Source: Nitratireductor sp.
GTDB taxonomy: Bacteria > Pseudomonadota > Alphaproteobacteria > Rhizobiales > Rhizobiaceae
DNA length: 64,000 nt
Direction: 5' to 3'
Assembly: GCF_017794765.1 (NCBI RefSeq)
Contig: NZ_CP051236.1
Coordinates: forward strand, 632,672 to 696,671
The notes below the pieces were generated by a model. It ran no database searches. It saw only the letters and a program-made list of their open reading frames with translations, and was not told where the DNA came from. Shown in pieces: positions 1-7,879 of the stretch. The first letter of the stretch is position 1. Every line of letters starts with the position of its first letter. The position numbers were made by a program, and so were the translations under genes.

Positions 1-270
1 TGGATGATCGCGCCCGGTAATCCAGTGGATCGGCGCATCGAAATGCGTGCCGGAGTGTTCGCCAAGCTTGAGCCAGTTCCAGGCCCACCAGGGACCATTA
101 TCGTCGTAAGCGGAAATCTTGTGGATCTCGATCTTGGGCGTGTCCACGGCAAGCTCTGGTGGAAGCTTGAGAAGTGGCGTGTTGGGCCCCAACACCGCCG
201 AAAGGTCGACAACCTCGACTTTGCCAGACAGCAACTGGTCCGCAAATTCGCTCATAATGGACTGACTCAT
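1..270 (-). CDS. Cyclase family protein (kynurenine formamidase-like), C-terminus cut off by window edge
   Basis: Reading leftwards from the ATG at 270, 90 codons stay open to the window edge. Residues 72-83 read HSGTHFDAPIHW, the metal-binding HxGTHxDxPxH motif of the cyclase / kynurenine formamidase superfamily, preceded by an aromatic stretch (PWWAWNWL) often seen in this family. Members hydrolyse amide or ester bonds in small cyclic or aromatic compounds; the substrate here cannot be told. The start is supported by a GGAGGAGA ribosome site just upstream on the minus strand. The rest of the protein, including later metal ligands, lies outside the window. The gene sits where rhizobial chromosomes usually carry lptE and leuS next to holA, so its position suggests a local rearrangement or insertion. 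Confidence 0.85.
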   Translation of the reverse strand, partial: MSQSIMSEFADQLLSGKVEVVDLSAVLGPNTPLLKLPPELAVDTPKIEIHKISAYDDNGPWWAWNWLKLGEHSGTHFDAPIHWITGRDHP

Positions 271-681
271 AGGTCTCCTCCCAAAAACGTTCGAGACCGC
301 TGCGGAACGTCACCGGCGGCCCAGAACGGTCTAACCGAAAAAGAATGCATATGCAAATATCTTCAAAAGCCCGGTCACATGCATAAAACCAGGAATCCGC
401 ACTTCAGAAAGCATATGCCTGCTGAAGTTGCGATATCAGCTCGAAGATCAGTAATCTCTCGTGGATCGCAACCCGCATCAGAAAGTTTCATATGCATATG
501 AACTGAGCAAGGTTTGAAGCGTCCCGGTCGTTCACCTCCAACCGATCCGCAGGCTGGGTAAAGCATCCACCACGCCCTCCGCAGAAGAGAAGAGAGCCCC
601 GTGTTCAACCACACTCAACGTGCTGACAGACACTCTTTTTTCACTGATGCCCTCGGCGGTCTGCTGTGGTATCCAGCCGAC
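271..681. other. Gene-poor gap between cyclase gene and holA
   Basis: About 410 bases hold no convincing gene; the open frames here have no good start or family resemblance. I looked for an lptE remnant upstream of holA and saw none. The stretch carries three GCATATGC-type palindromes, annotated separately, and is AT-richer than its surroundings. It must hold the promoter of the cyclase gene on the minus strand and probably that of holA on the plus strand. Confidence 0.6.
346..502. promoter_or_regulatory. Three GCATATGC-centred palindromes, candidate operators
   Basis: TGCATATGCA is a perfect palindrome at 346-355, GCATATGC occurs at 411-418, and TTCATATGCATATGAA is a perfect 16-base palindrome at 487-502. 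All lie 76-232 bases upstream of the cyclase start codon. Several copies of one palindrome upstream of a catabolic-type gene look like operators for a dimeric regulator, for example a GntR/FCD, IclR or MarR protein. No regulator gene is visible in the window, so the identity is open. Confidence 0.45.
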
Positions 682-1722
682 ATGGCACAGAAGAAAGCGC
701 ATGAAGTTGACCGCTGGCTGACCAGGCCGGAGCAGGCTTACCGGATTATCCTGATATACGGACCGGATCGCGGTCTCGTCAGCGAACGCGCCAAACGCTT
801 CGCCATGGGGACAGGCCTGCCTTTGGATGATCCCTTCACTGTAGTGCGTATGGAGGCAAGCGAAGTAGAGCAGCAGCCCGGACGGCTGGCCGATGAAGCG
901 CAAACAGTGCCGATGTTCTCCGATCGGCGTCTGATCTGGGTGAAAGGTGCAGGCAATCAGAAGGCTCTGGTCAGCGACCTCACCACTCTCATCGCAGAGC
1001 CGCCAGCGGATTGTTTCATTCTCGTCGAAGCAGGCGATCTGCGCAAAGGTTCTTCTTTACGTTCTGCCGTGGAACGGGGCGCAGGCGCCATGGCGTTGCC
1101 CTGTTATGCCGACGACGGGCGCGGTATCGACGCCGTGATTGACGAAACCCTCGGCAGTGCGGGACTCAAAATTTCACTGGAGGCACGCCAGCTATTGAAA
1201 GCCAACCTCGGCGGCGATCGTCTGGCGACCCGCGGTGAGCTGGAAAAGCTGACCCTCTACTGTGCCGGGGCCAACGAGGTAAACCCGGAAGATATCCGGC
1301 TCCTCATCGGTGATGTGGCAGGACTGAGTGCGGATGAGGCGGTCGACGCGGTCATTTCCGGCCGCTTTCAGGCGTTTGACATTGCCTTCCAGCGCTTTCT
1401 GGCCGCTGGCAATCCACCTTTTCTGGTGCTCTCGGCAACACTTCGCCAAATACATGCATTGCAGATCATGCGACAGGCAATGGACAGCAAAGGTGTGAGT
1501 GCGAGTGCTGCCGTGGCCGGAGCCCGACCTCCGATATTCTTTTCACGACGCAAAACCGTCGAGAATGCGCTCAGCCGGTGGAATAGCATCGCATTGCAAA
1601 ACGCGGCTGAAAGGCTGCAGGCGACGATCCTGCGCACGCGACAGAAGCCGGCACTCGCCGGCTCAATCGCCCGGCAGGCGCTGCTGGCCCTGACCGTGGA
1701 AGGCGCGCGCGCCCGTCGTTAA
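682..1722 (+). CDS. holA: DNA polymerase III subunit delta
   Basis: This 346-residue protein matches HolA, the clamp-loader subunit that opens the beta sliding clamp at replication forks. The N-terminal stretch YRIILIYGPDRGLVSERA is typical of alphaproteobacterial delta, with the degenerate nucleotide-binding fold, a middle lid domain and the C-terminal collar helices (PPFLVLSATLRQIHAL, then ALQNAAERLQATILRTR). The ATG at 682 begins MAQKKAHEVD, matching the usual family N-terminus; the frame extends upstream to 601 but that extension resembles nothing. No clear ribosome site is visible. It converges with parB. In related genomes holA follows leuS and lptE, which are absent here. Confidence 0.93.
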   Translation: MAQKKAHEVDRWLTRPEQAYRIILIYGPDRGLVSERAKRFAMGTGLPLDDPFTVVRMEASEVEQQPGRLADEAQTVPMFSDRRLIWVKGAGNQKALVSDLTTLIAEPPADCFILVEAGDLRKGSSLRSAVERGAGAMALPCYADDGRGIDAVIDETLGSAGLKISLEARQLLKANLGGDRLATRGELEKLTLYCAGANEVNPEDIRLLIGDVAGLSADEAVDAVISGRFQAFDIAFQRFLAAGNPPFLVLSATLRQIHALQIMRQAMDSKGVSASAAVAGARPPIFFSRRKTVENALSRWNSIALQNAAERLQATILRTRQKPALAGSIARQALLALTVEGARARR

Positions 1723-1925
1723 CGCGTTGATAACCATGTAAAGTGCTGATCGAAAACGAAAGTTTCTCCCCGAGTTGCTTCCTGGCGTTGTCGGGAGCCA
1801 GCCTCAGGGAAAAAGGCCTGGTTCCTTTCATCAGACCTTCGGAGTTGTTCAGCGCTTCTTGGAAACGCCCTTCGACCTGTCTCGTTCTTCGCCTTTATGC
1901 GGCCGTCAGGTGTTTCTGCCAGACA

Positions 1926-1948
1926 GCGGGATACCCCGCGGTTTTATT
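1926..1948 (+). terminator. Candidate terminator after holA
   Basis: A short hairpin GCGGG-ATAC-CCCGC (1926-1939) is followed by GGTTTTATT on the plus strand. It lies just before the end of the convergent parB gene and would stop transcripts coming from holA. The stem is only five pairs, so the call is moderate. Confidence 0.4.
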
Positions 1949-2813
1949 GCTGAAGAAGCCGGCACAACTCATCCAACTGCTCGAGCGAGCGATAGGCAAT
2001 CCGCATCTCGCCTCCACGCTCCTTGTGGTTGATCACCACTTTGAGTCCGGTGCGATCGCTCAAAAGTTTCTGGAGCGCCAGCGTATCCGCGTCCTTGTCT
2101 TTCTTGGGTGCCCGTGGCGCCTTTTCCTCACCGTGCGGCGCGGCGGCCAGCGCTTCCGCCTGGCGAACGGAAAGCCCGTCCTCGACAATACGCTGAGCAA
2201 GAGCGACAGGATCTTCGGCCGTCACCAGTGTGCGCGCATGACCTGCCGACAGTGACCCGTCGACAATAAGATCACCAATCGCATCCGGAAGCTTCAGGAG
2301 ACGCAACGTGTTGGCGACGTGACTGCGGCTCTTGCCGATGACCTGCCCCAGATCGGCCTGCGTGTAATTGTGCTCATCGATAAGCTGCTGATAACCCCGC
2401 GCCTCTTCCAACGGGTTGAGGTCCGCGCGCTGAACATTCTCGATGATGGCCAGCTCCAGCGCCGCCTTGTCGTCCACTTCCCGCACAATCACCGGGATTT
2501 CCGTCAAACCGGCGCGTTGCGCGGCGCGCCAGCGGCGTTCGCCGGCGATGATCTCGAAGCGGCCTGGCGCATCTCCGGAGCGCACGACGACCGGCTGCAC
2601 GATACCGTGTTCGCGGATTGACTGTGCCAGGTCGCTCAAATCGCTCTCGGCAAATTGCCGGCGCGGGTTGCGCGGATTGGGAGAAATGAATTCGATCGGA
2701 ACAGAGCGGTCGGCCCGAACCGCCTCTTTCTGCTCGGCTTCCGGCTTGTCCATCTCGCCGATCAACGCGGCCAGACCGCGCCCCAGGCGCTTGCGTGAAG
2801 GATCTTCGTTCAT
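1944..2813 (-). CDS. parB: Chromosome partitioning protein ParB
   Basis: ParB (289 residues) is the CTP-dependent DNA clamp that loads at parS sites and spreads to organise the origin region for segregation. The basic N-terminus RKRLGRGLAALIG is the ParA-interacting segment. GERRWRAA at 91-98 is the CTP-binding box, ENVQR at 125-129 follows, and the helix-turn-helix that reads parS is at about 151-173 (TQADLGQVIGKSRSHVANTL). The C-terminal part from about 235 forms the dimerisation domain. It lies 57 bases downstream of parA, with which it is probably co-transcribed. Its targets are visible nearby at 4286-4299 and 6342-6476. Confidence 0.97.
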   Translation of the reverse strand: MNEDPSRKRLGRGLAALIGEMDKPEAEQKEAVRADRSVPIEFISPNPRNPRRQFAESDLSDLAQSIREHGIVQPVVVRSGDAPGRFEIIAGERRWRAAQRAGLTEIPVIVREVDDKAALELAIIENVQRADLNPLEEARGYQQLIDEHNYTQADLGQVIGKSRSHVANTLRLLKLPDAIGDLIVDGSLSAGHARTLVTAEDPVALAQRIVEDGLSVRQAEALAAAPHGEEKAPRAPKKDKDADTLALQKLLSDRTGLKVVINHKERGGEMRIAYRSLEQLDELCRLLQQ

Positions 2814-2870
2814 GTCACAACACCATCAACCACAAAACTCAGTTTTCCTGCGAGCGCCTGCGCTTCCAGC

Positions 2871-3659
2871 TCATGCTGCGCGCAGCCGACGCTCCCGGCG
2901 AATCACTTCGGACGCAAGCTGCAGATAAGCCTGGCTGCCCGAGCACTTCAGATCGTAAAGAATCGCCGGCTTGCCATAGGATGGCGCTTCGGAAACTCGC
3001 ACGTTGCGCGGGATTATCGTGTCATAAACCGTATCGCCCATATGCGCGCGCACATCCTCCACCACCTGGTTGGCAAGATTGTTGCGTCGGTCAAACATGG
3101 TAAGGACAATGCCCTGAATACCAAGATGCGGATTGATCGATCCACGCACCTGCTCGACAGTTTCCAGCAACTGACTCAATCCCTCCAGCGCAAAGAACTC
3201 ACACTGCAGCGGCACCAGGATTGAATCCGCCGCAGCCATGGCGTTCAACGTGAGAAGGTTCAGCGACGGCGGGCAGTCAACCAGAACATAGGAATAGGGG
3301 ATGCCGTCGGCACTGAGGGCGTTGCGCAACTTCAGGACACGATCTGGAGCGCTGGATATTTCCATTTCGATGCCAAGAAGATCGAGAGTGGACGCAACAA
3401 TCGAGAGACCCGGAACCGCGGTTTCCATGGCGGCTTCAAGAATGCCCGCATTGCCTGTCAGGACGTCGTAAGATGACACCAGCCGTTTTTGACGGTCGAT
3501 ACCCAGACCCGTACTGGCGTTACCCTGCGGATCAAGATCAACCACGAGAACATTCTCGCCGATGGCAGCCAGCGCCGTAGCGAGATTGATGGCCGTTGTC
3601 GTCTTGCCGACCCCGCCCTTCTGGTTTGCGACTGTGATGATTCGCGTGCCGCTGTTCAT
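2871..3659 (-). CDS. parA: Chromosome partitioning ATPase ParA
   Basis: This 262-residue ParA/Soj ATPase forms the nucleoid-bound gradient that pulls ParB-parS complexes apart. The deviant Walker A motif KGGVGKTT is at residues 14-21 with its signature lysine at 14, and the A' motif VLVVDLDPQGNAS is at 37-49. LVDCPPSLNLLTLNA is the Walker B region. It lacks the N-terminal helix-turn-helix of plasmid type Ia ParA, as expected for a chromosomal copy. It is followed by parB and preceded by rsmG (52-base gap) in the conserved origin-proximal order. Confidence 0.97.
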   Translation of the reverse strand: MNSGTRIITVANQKGGVGKTTTAINLATALAAIGENVLVVDLDPQGNASTGLGIDRQKRLVSSYDVLTGNAGILEAAMETAVPGLSIVASTLDLLGIEMEISSAPDRVLKLRNALSADGIPYSYVLVDCPPSLNLLTLNAMAAADSILVPLQCEFFALEGLSQLLETVEQVRGSINPHLGIQGIVLTMFDRRNNLANQVVEDVRAHMGDTVYDTIIPRNVRVSEAPSYGKPAILYDLKCSGSQAYLQLASEVIRRERRLRAA

Positions 3660-3711
3660 CGCTGCTGCTACCCCGATCTGATCCTACTGAAAGGTCCTGC
3701 GGCAAAGCCGG

Positions 3712-4344
3712 CTATCGCCGAACCGGGTTACTCACCTCAAGAATGATGGCTGCCGCATCAACCTTATCCTCATGTTCTACCAGATCGAATCGCCACGTGT
3801 TACCGCTTTCTTCGACTTCCCGCCGGTAATCCCGGCCTTTGTGAAAGAGCGCTCTTGCTCCACTTCTTAGCCAGGGTTCCGTCAGCTCGATAAGCAGCGG
3901 CAACGATGCAAGCGCCCTTGCTGTGATGATCTGCGGTGTCGGGACAAGCTCATGGCAATCCTCAATCCTCTTTGCATGAACGCGGGGGGAAACGCCCACC
4001 TCATTGAGAGCAGAGATCAGAAACGCGGCCTTTTTTCGGTTGCTTTCAACAAGATGAACCTCCGCGCCGGGTTTCTCGGCCAGCAGAATGGCCATCACTG
4101 CCCCCGGGAAACCGCCGCCCGAACCCACATCCAGCCACCGCAGTGCTTCAGGTGCGAGACGAAGCAGCTGCGCACTATCCAGAATATGCCGCTCCCAAAG
4201 ATCATTCAGGGTTGACGGAGCAGCCAGATTGATTCGCCTTGACCAACGTCGGAAAACGTCTTCAAACGCGACCAGCCTATCATATGTTTCACGTGAAACC
4301 GGCCCGGAAACCTCCAGCAGCCGCGAAAATCGCGCTGATTCCAT
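3712..4344 (-). CDS. rsmG: 16S rRNA (guanine527-N7)-methyltransferase RsmG
   Basis: RsmG (GidB, 210 residues) methylates N7 of G527 in 16S rRNA using S-adenosylmethionine; its loss gives low-level streptomycin resistance in many bacteria. The SAM-binding motif [11 protein letters not shown] is at residues 71-81, and [19 protein letters not shown] at about 39-57 is the family signature. Its ATG overlaps the stop codon of mnmG (TGATG), so translation is probably coupled. A perfect parS core (GTTTCACGTGAAAC) is written inside the N-terminal coding region, where it encodes VSRET. Confidence 0.96.
   Translation of the reverse strand: MESARFSRLLEVSGPVSRETYDRLVAFEDVFRRWSRRINLAAPSTLNDLWERHILDSAQLLRLAPEALRWLDVGSGGGFPGAVMAILLAEKPGAEVHLVESNRKKAAFLISALNEVGVSPRVHAKRIEDCHELVPTPQIITARALASLPLLIELTEPWLRSGARALFHKGRDYRREVEESGNTWRFDLVEHEDKVDAAAIILEVSNPVRR
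4286..4299. promoter_or_regulatory. parS centromere site inside rsmG
   Basis: GTTTCACGTGAAAC is a perfect 14-base palindrome and the core of the near-universal chromosomal parS site bound by ParB. It is preceded by T, as in the 16-base consensus, and followed by C in place of A. It lies inside the 5' part of rsmG, within 3 kb of parAB, in the usual parS-rich zone close to the origin. Confidence 0.9.
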
Positions 4345-6215
4345 CAGGCAGCGCCCCGCCTGCTCTCAAGCTGTCGCAAGCTGGCAATTATCAGCGCCAG
4401 CGCTGCCGGGGTCATGCCATCGATCCTTTGAGCATCGGCAATGCTTCTTGGCCGCCGCTCCCTGAGCTTCTGTTTGAGTTCGTTGGATAGTCCTGCAATT
4501 GAATCAAACATCAGCTCCGGCGGAATCAAGCGTGCCTCCTCACGACGTAACATGGCTGCGTCGGCGCCCTGCCGTTCCAGATAGACCGCATACCGCGCTT
4601 CCGTTTCAATACGTTCCGCGAGATCCGTTGAAATGCCTGAGAATTCGGGCCATATACAACTAAGCCGGCTCATATTCATGTCGGGGTAGGATAAAAGCTC
4701 ATAAGCCGAGCGACGAACGCCGTCTTTGTTGAGATTGATGCTGTGGCGCTCAGCTTCGTTGGGACTTATATCTCGGCTTTTGAGAAGTTCGCGCGTCGTG
4801 GACAAAGCGCCCTCCAGCGCCTCGAATCTCTTCGTCCGCTCCCCGGAAGCAATACCGAGCCGAATTGCTAGTGGCGTCAGGCGGGTATCTGCATTATCAG
4901 CCCGCAGAGAAAGGCGGAATTCCGCCCGCGATGTGAACATGCGATAGGGTTCGCTCACCCCGCGGGTTACCAGATCGTCAATCAGAACCCCAATATAGGC
5001 ATCGGCGCGCCCAAGCGTGATCATCTCCGCATCTGATGCAGAGAGGGCGGCGTTGAGGCCTGCTAGTATCCCCTGCGCCGCAGCCTCCTCATACCCCGTC
5101 GTGCCGTTAATCTGTCCCGCCAGGAAAAGACCGCGCACACGACGCGTCTCGAGCGTGGGTTCAAGATCGCGCGGATCCACATGGTCATATTCGATCGCGT
5201 AGCCTGGTTGCAGCATAACCGCACGCTCCAGCCCCGGGATCGTTTTCAAAAGAGCGAGCTGTGCATCCTCCGGCAGCGAGGTGGAGATACCGTTGGGATA
5301 CACGGTATGGTCGTCGAGCCCCTCCGGCTCCAGGAATATCTGATGCCCCTCCCGGTCTCCAAATTTAACAATCTTGTCTTCAATTGAGGGGCAATAGCGG
5401 GGCCCGATGCCATCAATCGCACCGGAGTACATCGCAGAACGATGCAGATGCGCGCGGATCACCGAATGTGTCTCGCCTGTTGTGCGCGTAATGCCGCATT
5501 CGATCTGCCGATTGGTGATCTGATCCGTAAGCAGGGAAAACGGCGTCGGATCATCGTCCGCCGGTTGCATATCCAGCGAGGCCCAATCGATCGTCCGCCC
5601 ATCAAGCCGCGGTGGTGTACCGGTTTTCAGGCGGCCCAAACGAAAGCCCGCCGCTTCCATGGAAATCGAGAGACGTTCTGCCGCCTGTTCATTCATCCGC
5701 CCCGCAGGAAAAGTCTTGTCCCCGATGTGAATGAGACCACGCAGGAAAGTTCCTGTCGTGAGAACCACGGACCCACAGGTCAGTTGGCGCTCTCCGGACA
5801 CTATCAGCCCGCTTATCCGGCCAGCGCTGATCTGCAGCTCCAGCGCTTCCCCTTCGATCACTTCGAGATTGGGAGTTGCCCTGATCACTTTCTGAACAGC
5901 ATTTCGATAAAGCTTCCGGTCCGCCTGCGTGCGCGGACCGCGCACAGCGGGACCCTTACGGCGATTGAGCAGTCGAAACTGAATTCCCGCTTCATCAGCC
6001 GCACGCCCCATAACACCGTCGAGCGCGTCCACCTCCCGCACGAGATGACCTTTGCCAAGCCCGCCGATAGCGGGGTTGCAGGACATCGCGCCGATCGTCT
6101 CGAAGCGAAGTGTTACGAGGGCGGTTCTGGCGCCAGAGCGCGCTGCGGCAGACGCCGCTTCGGTTCCGGCGTGTCCGCCTCCGATAACAATTACATCATA
6201 ACTGCTGTTCGTCAT
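4344..6215 (-). CDS. mnmG: tRNA uridine-5-carboxymethylaminomethyl modification enzyme MnmG
   Basis: MnmG (GidA, 623 residues from this start) is the FAD protein that works with MnmE to install the cmnm5 group at U34 of several tRNAs. The N-terminal Rossmann motif [14 protein letters not shown] begins at about residue 8, with GGGHAG at 12-17. FDRE-type FAD segments and the glycine- and arginine-rich block [16 protein letters not shown] are present, and the C-terminal helical domain ends with SLRQLE. The start MTNSSYD fits the family; the frame runs further upstream into the parS cluster but that part is not conserved protein. It is translationally coupled to rsmG. Confidence 0.97.
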   Translation of the reverse strand: MTNSSYDVIVIGGGHAGTEAASAAARSGARTALVTLRFETIGAMSCNPAIGGLGKGHLVREVDALDGVMGRAADEAGIQFRLLNRRKGPAVRGPRTQADRKLYRNAVQKVIRATPNLEVIEGEALELQISAGRISGLIVSGERQLTCGSVVLTTGTFLRGLIHIGDKTFPAGRMNEQAAERLSISMEAAGFRLGRLKTGTPPRLDGRTIDWASLDMQPADDDPTPFSLLTDQITNRQIECGITRTTGETHSVIRAHLHRSAMYSGAIDGIGPRYCPSIEDKIVKFGDREGHQIFLEPEGLDDHTVYPNGISTSLPEDAQLALLKTIPGLERAVMLQPGYAIEYDHVDPRDLEPTLETRRVRGLFLAGQINGTTGYEEAAAQGILAGLNAALSASDAEMITLGRADAYIGVLIDDLVTRGVSEPYRMFTSRAEFRLSLRADNADTRLTPLAIRLGIASGERTKRFEALEGALSTTRELLKSRDISPNEAERHSINLNKDGVRRSAYELLSYPDMNMSRLSCIWPEFSGISTDLAERIETEARYAVYLERQGADAAMLRREEARLIPPELMFDSIAGLSNELKQKLRERRPRSIADAQRIDGMTPAALALIIASLRQLESRRGAA

Positions 6216-6341
6216 TGTCCGGTTCCAACGGCGGTGCGGGGCATCGTGAAGACCGGGCGAAGCCCGGAATTTCGCGGGAATGAGGAGGGCCAGACATGTC
6301 CTTTTCTGCAAAAGCAGTCAAGTCATTTGCGAAGCGTATCC

Positions 6342-6476
6342 GTTTCACGTGAAACATTGTTGCGTAAAGCCAAAGCACGCCAGTGGATGTTTCACGTGAG
6401 TCACGCTGTGGCCCGCTTGCGCGTGTTTCACGTGAGTCATCGATCGGGATTCGGTTCCAAGTGTTTCACGTGAGTC
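6342..6476. promoter_or_regulatory. parS cluster: one perfect and three variant sites
   Basis: The mnmE-mnmG gap carries a perfect GTTTCACGTGAAAC at 6342-6355. Three identical variants GTTTCACGTGAGTC follow at 6389-6402, 6425-6438 and 6463-6476, each preceded by T and followed by A. Start-to-start spacings are 47, 36 and 38 bases. Each variant keeps one intact half-site and changes the other so that it contains GAGTC, a GANTC methylation target. The last copy overlaps the mnmE stop codon. The group should act as the main ParB-loading centromere, about 6.5 kb from the proposed origin. Confidence 0.85.
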
Positions 6477-7788
6477 ACTTGCCTATGCAAAACTGCGAGA
6501 AAATTGTGTCGAGAAGATCTTCCACGTCAATTGTGCCTGTAATGCGCCCAAGGGCATCAGCTGCTAGTCTCAGTTCCTCAGCGCGGATCTCAAGTGGCAG
6601 GTTGTATTGCGTGGCGGCCCGCTCAACATGCTCGGCTGCTTCCAGGATCAGTTGAACGTGTCGCTCCCGAAAAGGAAGCGTCTCGGTAGCGCCGGTTGTG
6701 GCTGTCTCTGCAATCGAGCGCAGTTTGTTCAGAAGACTGTCAATCCCCTCCCCGGTACGGGCAGAGATCAGCAGGTCGTAGAGCGTACTTTTGGGAACAC
6801 CGCCAGCAAGATCAACCTTATTACCGATTCTCAGATACGGTACGTCATGAGGAATATCTATGCTGACAGGGTTGCTGCAATCTTCAAGAAGAAGAAGGAG
6901 ATCGGCCTGGCGCGCGCGGTCGATGGCACGGTCTATTCCCAATGCTTCAACACGGCCTGGGTTCTCTCGGATTCCGGCGGTGTCGGTGAGGATCACCTTG
7001 ATGCCATCGACATCCAGAATCGCTTCAAGGACGTCGCGGGTGGTGCCTGGTTCCTCCGTCACGATGGCGATATCACGGCGCGCAAGGGTGTTCAGGAGGC
7101 TCGATTTTCCCGCGTTTGGCGCGCCGAGGATCACCACCCGAAACCCTTCCCTGATGATTTCGGCAGTACGATAGCCGGCCGCATGATGTTTAAGTGAAAC
7201 CCGCAGGCGCTCCACTCCCTGCCACACCCGATCGCCAACCGAGCCCGGCACATCTTCCTCATCCGCGAAGTCGAGCTCCGCCTCGATCATTGCGCGGGTC
7301 TGAATAAGGATTTTGCGCCATTCATCGTAGAGCCTCTTATGGCGGTCCTCAGAATTCGACAGCGCGAAACGCCGCTGTGTCTCTGTCTCTGCGGCAATCA
7401 GATCAGAGAGCGCTTCCGCCTCCGTGAGATCGAACTTCCCGTTCAGAAATGCGCGCCGCGTGAATTCACCCGCTTCCGCCAGTCGAAAGTATTTTCGCCG
7501 GGAAAGCGTCTCCAGCACAGCCCTGACAACTGCACGCCCGCCGTGAAGATGCAGTTCGCCGCAATCCTCGCCGGTAAAGCTCTCCGGTCCGGGAAAGAAA
7601 AGAACAAGAGACTTGTCCAGAACCACGCCGTCCTGATCTCTCAGTTCTTTCAGCGTCGCGCGACGCGGCTGAGGCAATTCACCTGCCAGCGATACAAGCG
7701 CATCAGCAGTATCTGGCCCCGACAATCGCACGACGGCAACGCCCGATGGCAGCGCGCCGCTGGAGAGTGCGAATATGGTTTCTCTCAT
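6475..7788 (-). CDS. mnmE: tRNA uridine-5-carboxymethylaminomethyl modification GTPase MnmE
   Basis: MnmE (TrmE, 437 residues) is the GTPase and formyl-tetrahydrofolate-binding partner of MnmG. The N-terminal folate domain starts METIFALSSG-like (here MRETIFALSS). The G1 motif GAPNAGKS is at 222-229, EEPGTTRD is the G2 region, DTAGIR is G3 and NKVD is G4. The protein ends in FCIGK with the conserved cysteine at 434 of the C-terminal CxGK motif, so it is full length. Its stop codon falls inside the last parS-like repeat. It is divergent from the DUF255 gene, with about 90 bases between the starts. Confidence 0.97.
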   Translation of the reverse strand: MRETIFALSSGALPSGVAVVRLSGPDTADALVSLAGELPQPRRATLKELRDQDGVVLDKSLVLFFPGPESFTGEDCGELHLHGGRAVVRAVLETLSRRKYFRLAEAGEFTRRAFLNGKFDLTEAEALSDLIAAETETQRRFALSNSEDRHKRLYDEWRKILIQTRAMIEAELDFADEEDVPGSVGDRVWQGVERLRVSLKHHAAGYRTAEIIREGFRVVILGAPNAGKSSLLNTLARRDIAIVTEEPGTTRDVLEAILDVDGIKVILTDTAGIRENPGRVEALGIDRAIDRARQADLLLLLEDCSNPVSIDIPHDVPYLRIGNKVDLAGGVPKSTLYDLLISARTGEGIDSLLNKLRSIAETATTGATETLPFRERHVQLILEAAEHVERAATQYNLPLEIRAEELRLAADALGRITGTIDVEDLLDTIFSQFCIGK

Positions 7789-7879
7789 GTTGTTTGCTCT
7801 CGCGTGGAAAGCGCCCTACCGTGGCGCCGAAGTCGGGGTTAGATATTTTCCATAACCGTCGGATGTGCAAGGAGCCGCC

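Noticed and set aside
4-501. A 165-codon plus-strand frame at the window start
   Set aside because: It runs antisense to the cyclase-family gene, which has a clear metal-binding motif and ribosome site, and then through an AT-rich non-coding gap.
1743-2255. A 170-codon plus-strand frame between holA and parB
   Set aside because: Its second half is antisense to parB and its first half has no ribosome site or family resemblance.
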